A stretch of 5,367 bases of DNA, from contig PMMJ01000362.1 in NCBI GenBank assembly GCA_003162255.1, forward strand, positions 12,578-17,944, read 5' to 3'. The DNA comes from Acidobacteriaceae bacterium. Its GTDB lineage: Bacteria; Acidobacteriota; Terriglobia; Terriglobales; Acidobacteriaceae. The translations under genes were made by a program, and so were the position numbers. The notes below the pieces were generated by a model that saw only the letters and a program-made list of their open reading frames with translations, was not told the origin of the DNA and made no database searches. This document shows, piece after piece, positions 1 through 5,367 of this stretch (its first letter is position 1; each line of letters begins with the position of its first letter).

Positions 1-1819
1 GTCGTTCGGCAACGACTTCACCGACAATCCCGCCGCGCCCGGCTCCGGAGGCGAGGCCATCGCCACTTTCCTGCTCGGCATTCCTGACGGCGGATCGATT
101 ACCAGCCTGAACAACATCATCTATAACCGGCAGATCTACGCGGTCTACGCTCTCGACGACTTCAAAGTGACTCCACGGCTCACCCTGAACCTGGGTCTCC
201 GCTATGAACTCTTCAGCACCATCAAGGAGGCGGACAACCTGGCGTCCACGTTCGATTTCAACTCGCTCTCGCTGATCGTTCCCAGTGGAACCAACACGGC
301 ACTGACGCCCACCCTCGCCTCCGAGCTTGCCATTCAGCGCAACGGTACGTCCGGACTCATCAATCCCGACAAAAACAATTTCGCGCCTCGCATCGGCCTC
401 TCCTACCTATTGTCCGGCAAGCTGGTCCTCCGCAGCGGTTACGGCATCTTCTATGGCGGGCAGGAAAACGGCCCATTCTCCAACCCGAGCCCCGGTTTCA
501 ATCCTCCATTCGCCGCCTCGCAGGTGTGGGCCCCGCCCTGCACGGCCGCAGTCGCAAATACGACAGCAACTGCAACTAGTGTAGGACCCATCGATTGCTC
601 GCTCTCGCCCGCGAACTCCCCCGGCTTGCCGTTGAACGTCTTATCGCAGGGCTTTGCCACTAACTCGTTGAGTAACCCAAATACGCCGAGCCTATACTCC
701 ATTGACCCGCACTTGGTCACGCCCTACACGCAACAGTGGCACCTGGGTCTGCAGTATCAATTGCCGGCCGACACCGTTCTCGAAGTTTCCTATGCCGGCT
801 CTCGCGGATTGAAGCTCTACGCTTTCTACAACGGCAACCAGGCTGTTCCGAGCGCGGTGGCAAGCGATCCCACCGCTCCGCGGCGCCCGGCCCACGAGGT
901 AACGCCTGGAGACACCACCGGTTCTTGTACGGTGGACGCATACTACAACAACCTATCGGCGTACGACTGCAATATCGCGCTTGACACTGGTATCGCCACC
1001 TTCCGCTCGAATACCCAATCGAATTACAACTCGCTGCAGGTTCGCCTGGAGAAGCGCTACTCTCACGGCCTCCAGTACGAAGCGGCATACACCTTCGCGC
1101 ACGCCCTGGACAACGCCTCCAGCGCCAGCCTGGGATCGGTGAACAATGGAGATTTCCAGGACCAGCGCTACCCCAACCAGAACTACGGCAATGCCGACTT
1201 CGACGTGCGTCATCGCTTCGTTTTCAGCTATGTCTATGACCTGCCCTTCGGTCGCGGAAAAATGTTTGCTAAGGATGCTTCGGGCGTCGTAGACCAGATT
1301 CTTGGCAACTGGCAAATGTCCGGCGTCTTTTCCGCCGCCACCGGCAATTACTACACCGCTACTGACGTGGTTTCGGTATCGAATTCCGATTGCGGTGGTT
1401 ATGTCGGCTACTATTGCTCACGTCCCGCTATAGTTGGCAATCCCAACGGCAGGCCGTGCGTCGCGGGAACGCTATTCAACACCTGTGCTTTTTCAGACAA
1501 CCTTATCACCCCTGGAATTATCCCCCAGGGAACATTCGGCAGCCCCTCACGCAACATCATCACGGGCCCCGGATACACCGAGTGGGATACCTCACTGGTC
1601 AAACAGTTTCCGATTTCCGAGCAAAAGCATTTCGAATTCCGCGCGGAATTCTTCAATGTGCTCAACCATGTGAACTATTTGTTTGGAAATTTTGGCGCGA
1701 TTAGCGCTGAACCAACGCCCCTGGAACTTAATGTGGCTAGCCCTTCGAGCGGCTTCGGCTTCCCCCAGGCAGCGCGCGCGCCGCGACAGATCCAGTTCGC
1801 GTTGAAGTTTTACTTCTGA
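1..1819 (+). CDS. Oar-like TonB-dependent outer-membrane receptor, C-terminal part (5' end outside window)
   Basis: This is the beta-barrel portion of an outer-membrane receptor of the TonB-dependent, Oar-like type. Such proteins take up large substrates, often glycans or peptides, using TonB energy. The frame is open from base 2, so 605 residues are visible; the GTG at 167 is an internal Val and not a start. In visible numbering the family hallmarks come in order: a barrel strand RLTLNLGLRYELF (59-71), a QQWHLGLQYQLP strand (about 244-255), NYNSLQVRLEKRYSHGLQYE (341-360), DVRHRFVFSYVYDLPFGRGK (401-420), GNWQMSGV (435-442), EFRAEFFNVLNHVNY (545-559) and a last strand ending in Phe, the usual barrel-assembly signal. 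The N-terminal carboxypeptidase-like and plug domains must lie upstream. Eight cysteines fall in pairs in loop-like stretches. Family assignment is firm; the substrate is unknown. Confidence 0.93.
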   Translation, partial: SFGNDFTDNPAAPGSGGEAIATFLLGIPDGGSITSLNNIIYNRQIYAVYALDDFKVTPRLTLNLGLRYELFSTIKEADNLASTFDFNSLSLIVPSGTNTALTPTLASELAIQRNGTSGLINPDKNNFAPRIGLSYLLSGKLVLRSGYGIFYGGQENGPFSNPSPGFNPPFAASQVWAPPCTAAVANTTATATSVGPIDCSLSPANSPGLPLNVLSQGFATNSLSNPNTPSLYSIDPHLVTPYTQQWHLGLQYQLPADTVLEVSYAGSRGLKLYAFYNGNQAVPSAVASDPTAPRRPAHEVTPGDTTGSCTVDAYYNNLSAYDCNIALDTGIATFRSNTQSNYNSLQVRLEKRYSHGLQYEAAYTFAHALDNASSASLGSVNNGDFQDQRYPNQNYGNADFDVRHRFVFSYVYDLPFGRGKMFAKDASGVVDQILGNWQMSGVFSAATGNYYTATDVVSVSNSDCGGYVGYYCSRPAIVGNPNGRPCVAGTLFNTCAFSDNLITPGIIPQGTFGSPSRNIITGPGYTEWDTSLVKQFPISEQKHFEFRAEFFNVLNHVNYLFGNFGAISAEPTPLELNVASPSSGFGFPQAARAPRQIQFALKFYF

Positions 1820-1962
1820 TTCCTGAATGAGAATTGAACGCATGGAAGATTGCAAAACCAGGAGGGTTGGAAGAACTGAAGGATACATCAAGTTCGTGCT
1901 GAAGCCATTTCCCTGCAGATAGCACGGTCAGACGAACCGAGTGCAAGTTTGTGCCGTATGTC
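1820..1962. other. Intergenic gap between receptor and amidohydrolase genes
   Basis: I see no gene, clear promoter or T-tailed hairpin here. A 26-codon frame from the ATG at 1841 and a short frame after the AGGAGGG at 1860-1866 have no protein-like composition. The gap is short enough that the amidohydrolase gene could be transcribed from the receptor promoter or from its own unrecognised promoter. Confidence 0.5.
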
Positions 1963-1968
1963 AGGAGG
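1963..1968 (+). promoter_or_regulatory. Ribosome binding site AGGAGG that decides the amidohydrolase start
   Basis: A perfect AGGAGG lies 4 bases before the GTG at 1973. In-frame alternatives upstream (TTG at 1949, ATG at 1958) have no comparable site, and starting there would place this sequence inside the coding region. It therefore favours the GTG start. Confidence 0.75.
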
Positions 1969-1972
1969 CGGC

Positions 1973-3085
1973 GTGAAAATCATCACTCGAACGGCTTTCC
2001 TCTCCACATTGATCTTGAGCGCAGTCCTGGGTGCTTGGGATAGATCGCACTACTCCGGCCCCGCTTCATCTTCCCCGGCGCCGGCCAGCGACGAACAAGT
2101 TCTAAAATCATTCGCCGCATTGCAGCCGATCGACGCGCACGTCCACGTATTCAAGACGGATCCGGCGTTTCAGGCGATGCTGGAGCGGCTGCACCTGACA
2201 GTCCTTAACATTCTCGTAGTCGATGACACACTTCCGCACCGCAAGCAGTTGAAGCCGCAGATCGACGATGCATTCGCCTTGATGCGTTCCAGCCACGGGC
2301 ATAGCGCTCTGTGTACGACATTTGATCCCTACAAGTTCAACAACGCCTCGTTCAGTGCTGAGGCGATCAAGCAACTCGATGAGAACTTTGCAGCGGGTGC
2401 AGTGGCGGTGAAGATCTGGAAAAATATCGGGATGGAAATCAAGAATGGAGACGGCAAGTTCTTCCTGCCTGACGATCCGAAACTTGAACCCATCTACCGG
2501 GAGATCGCAAAGCACGGTAAGACGCTCCTGACCCACGTTGCCGAGCCGGATGTGGCCTGGGGACCACCCGATCCTTCCGATCCGTCGTGGTCCTACTATC
2601 AGGAGAATCCTCAATGGTCCCTGTACAACAAGCCCGGCTTTCCGTCCAAGCAGACGATTCTCCAGGCGCGCGATCACTTACTCGCGGCGAATCCTGAGCT
2701 TCGTGTGGTGGGAGTTCACTTGGGCAGCATGGAAAAGGACATTGGCAATATTGCCAGGCACCTGGATCAGTACCCGAATTTTGCGGTAGATATGGCAGCC
2801 CGGATGGAATACCTCACGATGGCGCCCACAGACAACGTACGGGCCTTCCTGATCAAGTATCAAGACCGCGTCCTCTATGGCACGGACCTCGATCTGCTTG
2901 CTACCGCCGATGTCCCGGCGTCGCTGAAAGACTGGGAATCCACATACATACGCGACTGGAAATTCCTGGCAACCGATGAAACCTTTGACTATGAGGGCAG
3001 GAAAGTGCGGGGCCTGAAACTGCCGGAAACGGTCCTGCGGAAGATTTTTCGGGAAAATGCCTTGCACTGGATTCACGGCTTGTGA
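1973..3085 (+). CDS. Exported metal-dependent amidohydrolase (amidohydrolase-2-like)
   Basis: This is a 370-residue metallohydrolase of the amidohydrolase superfamily (TIM barrel), most like the amidohydrolase-2 group, which contains hydrolases, decarboxylases and lactonases. Numbering is from GTG 1973. The N-terminus VKIITR followed by TAFLSTLILSAVLGAW is signal-peptide-like, then comes a Ser/Pro/Ala-rich linker (about 29-40), so the protein is probably exported or membrane-anchored in the periplasm. Metal-site motifs follow in superfamily order: DAHVH (His56, His58) at the end of strand 1, a Lys in AVAVKIWKN (Lys147), LLTHVAEPD (His188), VVGVHLGS (His249) and LYGTDLD (Asp305). The C-terminal KIFRENALHWI is also typical. 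A frame starting at TTG 1949 would add eight residues but lacks a ribosome site. The reaction and substrate cannot be told. It lies downstream of the receptor gene on the same strand. Confidence 0.88.
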   Translation: MKIITRTAFLSTLILSAVLGAWDRSHYSGPASSSPAPASDEQVLKSFAALQPIDAHVHVFKTDPAFQAMLERLHLTVLNILVVDDTLPHRKQLKPQIDDAFALMRSSHGHSALCTTFDPYKFNNASFSAEAIKQLDENFAAGAVAVKIWKNIGMEIKNGDGKFFLPDDPKLEPIYREIAKHGKTLLTHVAEPDVAWGPPDPSDPSWSYYQENPQWSLYNKPGFPSKQTILQARDHLLAANPELRVVGVHLGSMEKDIGNIARHLDQYPNFAVDMAARMEYLTMAPTDNVRAFLIKYQDRVLYGTDLDLLATADVPASLKDWESTYIRDWKFLATDETFDYEGRKVRGLKLPETVLRKIFRENALHWIHGL

Positions 3086-3113
3086 TGCGCGCGCTATTTG
3101 CCCGGCTCCATAT

Positions 3114-3355
3114 TCACACGAAAGCTGACTTTACTCCTGCCTCCTTCAGCGCGCCGAAATCGTTTTTCGGTACGCGGATCGCGATCTGCGAAAGAAAATG
3201 AAAACCCCGGGCCAAGTCTTTGACGAGCACGCGTCCACCCGACTGCAGGACGCCAAGGAATTTACGCCGGCGTTCCCCGTCGAGCAGACGGTCAGATTGT
3301 TGGTCATCTGCCGCCCGCTCAGGGCAGCACAGGCTTGATACCGGTAAGTTCGCAA
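3114..3355 (-). pseudogene. Coding-like short frame without usual start; possible frameshifted or decayed small gene
   Basis: A minus-strand frame ending in TGA at 3116-3114 runs open through the whole gap between the converging genes and into the 3' end of the isomerase gene. It reads (C-terminal part) LLDGERRRKFLGVLQSGG, then RVLVKDLARGFHFLSQ, then IAIRVPKNDFGALKEAG and KSAFV. Counted by hand over its last 56 codons, GC is about 70, 39 and 64 percent at codon positions 1, 2 and 3, the pattern of real coding DNA in a GC-rich genome. The residue mix is protein-like, with many charged residues. No in-frame ATG, GTG or TTG exists after the preceding TAG. The ATG at 3307, just past the isomerase stop, is in another frame, so a one-base loss near the start would explain it. 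No family was recognised. The upstream limit is arbitrary. Confidence 0.35.
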
Positions 3356-4701
3356 AAATCGACTAACGCCGGATACAAATCGCTGCCATATCCCAAACAC
3401 GCGTATTCGTTCGTCCAACTGTCGAGCATCTTATCGACATCACAGTGAACAGTTATAAACCCATGAGGCCAGAAGGGAATACCGCACTCATTTAGACGCT
3501 GCTCGATTTGTTCCTTCGGCGGCTCGAAAATGCTGGCGCGGGTAATGACCATCTGAAATTCGCCATTCACGCGGCCGACACGTCCTAGCACTCCTTCGCC
3601 CACTTTGCAGATGAGTTTGACGGACATCCCGCCAGCCTCTCCTTCTGTGGGGATGCCATGTTCCGAGAAACCTGCTGGGCCTAACTTGCCAGCCAGTGAG
3701 GGCGGGCAAGCTCCGTCTCCAATAATCTTGATTTCCTTCTTCTTCTTATCAACGTGCTGCAGATCGCCGTAGTACACGCGCTCTTTGCTTAGCCTGGTCA
3801 GCAACCACACTGTGAGCGCTGTATTGAAGTCTCCGAGAGTGGAAGTTCCATAGCCATCCTCCAACATCATGCTTTGAGCGAAACAAGTTGCGGAATAGTC
3901 GTTGGCCAGACCGGGGAAAGACTGGATCGTATAGAAGTCAAATTTCTCCTTTTCGACAGTCTTCTTGAGAGCAAGATACAGGCGTATCGAACGCTCGTTG
4001 ACAACGCTTTTGCCGGGTGCGGCGCCGAAGTGCTTTTCTAAACGAGGCTGAAGGTCGGCGATTTCCTTCGCAGAAACCTTCTCCGCAGCGTGGATGAGCT
4101 CGGTGGTATCGCGCGTATCGATATCCACGCCAAACATACGCATCCACTGGGACGGGTCGGCAACTCCGCAGGTTTGACCCATCCCGCGACCACCGAAGGT
4201 CCCCAGAGTAGACATGTTCAGGGAATTCTTCAGCTGAGCAGCACGCGCGTAGCTGACAATCTTAAGGATCGTTTCCGAGTCGCCGGCTTCCCCATAGACG
4301 AACCTGTGGGGAACCCCGATTTCCAGCAGTCCGCCATGCATAACCAGTCCGCCCACAGGTCGCCAGCCCTGCGATCCCGGGTGCGTCCACAGGAGCACAG
4401 CTTTGCCGCCTCCCGCATAATCGCGGATTGCTCCGACCAGATGCGCAGCCCAGACCCAAGTCCCCGAGAAGAGCACAATCATGTCAATTTTCTCGTCGGA
4501 CTTCATTTTCCTCATGGCGGCGCGGGCTTCTTCTTTCGTGGCCACCACGACTTCGTGCTCCACTACCCCAAGTCCAGCTTGCACGAGAGCTCGCTTTGAA
4601 CGTTTCACGATGGCGTCATCAATGAATGGCACACCCATGGGGTCCTTGAGCCCATCCTTGTGAACACCGTAGACGATGAATCCGACATTAGGTTTAGTCA
4701 A
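3319..4701 (-). CDS. L-fucose/L-arabinose isomerase-superfamily protein (sugar isomerase-like)
   Basis: A complete 460-residue protein of the FucI/AraA superfamily, whose members interconvert aldoses and ketoses with a divalent metal (usually Mn). The N-terminal half has the Rossmann-like substrate domains (VGFIVYG near residue 6, IDMIVLFSGTWVWA at 72-85, AVLLWTHPGS at 101-110). The C-terminal half has the catalytic core: FPGL (262-265), MMLEDGYGTSTLGDFNTALT (278-297) with likely metal ligand Asp291, SEHGIPTEGEAGG (346-358), and PHGFITVHCD (412-421) with likely ligand His413. It is shorter than FucI (about 590) and AraA (about 500), so the substrate is open. The start is TTG, backed by AAGGAGG four bases upstream; no better start exists. 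It overlaps the kinase stop, so the two are probably one operon and translationally coupled. Superfamily is well supported, specific activity is not. Confidence 0.85.
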   Translation of the reverse strand: MTKPNVGFIVYGVHKDGLKDPMGVPFIDDAIVKRSKRALVQAGLGVVEHEVVVATKEEARAAMRKMKSDEKIDMIVLFSGTWVWAAHLVGAIRDYAGGGKAVLLWTHPGSQGWRPVGGLVMHGGLLEIGVPHRFVYGEAGDSETILKIVSYARAAQLKNSLNMSTLGTFGGRGMGQTCGVADPSQWMRMFGVDIDTRDTTELIHAAEKVSAKEIADLQPRLEKHFGAAPGKSVVNERSIRLYLALKKTVEKEKFDFYTIQSFPGLANDYSATCFAQSMMLEDGYGTSTLGDFNTALTVWLLTRLSKERVYYGDLQHVDKKKKEIKIIGDGACPPSLAGKLGPAGFSEHGIPTEGEAGGMSVKLICKVGEGVLGRVGRVNGEFQMVITRASIFEPPKEQIEQRLNECGIPFWPHGFITVHCDVDKMLDSWTNEYACLGYGSDLYPALVDFCELTGIKPVLP

Positions 4702-5367
4702 CTCTCCTCCTTGTGGGTAAGAAAATCCGCCCGTGCCATCATGGCCGCGCGAAATATCCGGTACTGGTTCATTTGTGCCGCGTAGCTCGCGGCGATTGAC
4801 TGGTTCGGCTCCAGCACAGCAATCTCATGGACAACCTGATCCACCGCCTGGCTTGCATCCCGGTATTCGCCGACGGCGACACCGGCCAGGATCGCGGTGC
4901 CCAGGCACACAGCCTCCGGGGACGCCATGACATGGAGGCGGCTGCCAGTGAGAGCCGCACGCAACTGGAGTCCGAGCGCCGAGCGCGAGCCACCGCCGGT
5001 CACGTAAATGTCTCCGAAGTCTCCGGCAGCTTCCGCCAACATTTCTGTGATCAGAGACAGCTCACAGGCCAATCCTTCCAGGATGCCCTTATACAGTTGA
5101 CTGCGAGTGGTTGCTGGATTGAGCCCGGCGATCCCTCCTCGCGCGAACGGGTTGAACTCCGGATTGCAAGTGCCAATCAGGTGCGGAGTGATGCACAAAC
5201 CGGTGGGACCCTCAGGGACGTGCGCCTCTAAGAAAGAATAGTGGTCGGCTTCGAGACTGTCGCCCATGGTTCCCGCGGTGACGTGGCCCGATCCATTGCT
5301 GTACAGCAAATCGTGAAACCATTTCACCATGATGCCGGAGGGGAAGTAAGCGAGCGTCACGAATTTT
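4698..5367 (-). CDS. FGGY-family carbohydrate kinase (xylulokinase-like), C-terminal domain (5' end outside window)
   Basis: The last 222 residues of a sugar kinase of the FGGY family, which phosphorylates ketoses or polyols with ATP in the cytoplasm. The frame is open to the right edge; the GTG at 5360 is an internal Val. Visible FGGY C-domain features in order (numbered from the first complete codon, 5366): the SGIMVKWFHDLL helix (about 10-21), CITPHLIGTCNPEFNPFARG (57-76), the RSQLYKGILEGLACEL helix (about 88-103), the ATP-site loop IYVTGGGSRS (Gly124-126), and SPEAVCLGTAILAGVAVGEY (149-168). Full members are about 490-530 residues, so a little over half is missing. The stop codon TGA overlaps the isomerase TTG start in TTGA. 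Pairing with a sugar isomerase suggests the ketose made by that enzyme is its substrate; which sugar is unknown. Confidence 0.9.
   Translation of the reverse strand, partial: KFVTLAYFPSGIMVKWFHDLLYSNGSGHVTAGTMGDSLEADHYSFLEAHVPEGPTGLCITPHLIGTCNPEFNPFARGGIAGLNPATTRSQLYKGILEGLACELSLITEMLAEAAGDFGDIYVTGGGSRSALGLQLRAALTGSRLHVMASPEAVCLGTAILAGVAVGEYRDASQAVDQVVHEIAVLEPNQSIAASYAAQMNQYRIFRAAMMARADFLTHKEES
4706..4712 (-). promoter_or_regulatory. Ribosome binding site AAGGAGG for the isomerase gene
   Basis: On the minus strand AAGGAGG is followed by AGAG and then the TTG start at 4701. The site lies inside the last codons of the kinase gene (His-Lys-Glu-Glu-Ser-stop). Its strength supports the otherwise weak TTG as the true start. 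Confidence 0.8.

Noticed and set aside
1634..1651. Perfect 18-base palindrome GAATTCCGCGCGGAATTC
   Set aside because: It encodes Glu-Phe-Arg-Ala-Glu-Phe, the conserved motif of this receptor family, so protein constraint explains it; no sign of a binding site role.
1841..1921. 26-codon plus frame in the gap after the receptor gene
   Set aside because: Very short, no good ribosome site and no recognisable features.
2108..2677. 189-codon minus-strand open frame
   Set aside because: Lies wholly antisense to the amidohydrolase gene, which has clear catalytic motifs; no recognisable protein features of its own.
3154..3170. Six-base hairpin CCGAAA / TTTCGG with five-base loop, considered as terminator between converging genes
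   Set aside because: The stem is short and not followed by a T run on either strand; it also lies inside the coding-like minus frame.
3173..3190. Imperfect 18-base palindrome around GATCGCGATC
   Set aside because: One mismatched pair, single copy, and within the coding-like minus frame; such GC-rich palindromes arise easily by chance.
3146..3418. 90-codon minus-strand frame with ATG inside the isomerase 3' end
   Set aside because: Composition rich in Ser, Arg and Cys and no coding-type base pattern; the neighbouring frame over the same stretch looks far more protein-like.
4090..4599. 169-codon plus-strand open frame
   Set aside because: Antisense shadow of the isomerase gene; composition not protein-like and no family motif.

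Overview
The window looks like a soil-type Acidobacteriota chromosome (class Terriglobia or close). This rests mainly on the first gene, whose C-terminal half carries the string of motifs typical of the very large Oar-like TonB-dependent receptor family of that phylum (NYNSLQ, DVRHRF, a GNWQMSG strand, EFRAEFFNVLNH, and a terminal ARAPRQIQFALKFYF-type strand ending in Phe). GTG and TTG starts and moderately high GC fit, but the phylum call is inference, not a database match.

Layout. Positions 1-1819 (+) hold the 3' part of the outer-membrane receptor, cut by the left edge. After a 153-base gap with no convincing gene, 1973-3085 (+) encodes an exported metal-dependent amidohydrolase with an amidohydrolase-2-like fold. 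On the opposite strand, read right to left, 5367-4698 is the C-terminal part of an FGGY-family carbohydrate kinase cut by the right edge. It is directly followed by 4701-3319, a complete L-fucose/L-arabinose isomerase-superfamily protein; the two overlap in a TTGA stop/start. The two gene pairs converge at 3086-3318. That gap is not empty: it holds an 80-codon minus-strand open frame with coding-like base composition but no usual start codon, probably a frameshifted or decayed small gene.

How the parts may work together. The kinase and isomerase form a translationally coupled sugar-catabolic pair: isomerise an aldose to a ketose, then phosphorylate it. The substrate cannot be read from the sequence, and the isomerase appears to lack one residue that I believe is a metal ligand in better-known relatives. 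The receptor and the exported hydrolase are on the other strand, share a direction and could be co-transcribed, but a functional link between them is only suggested by adjacency. No mobile element, CRISPR array, tRNA, rRNA or clear intrinsic terminator was seen.
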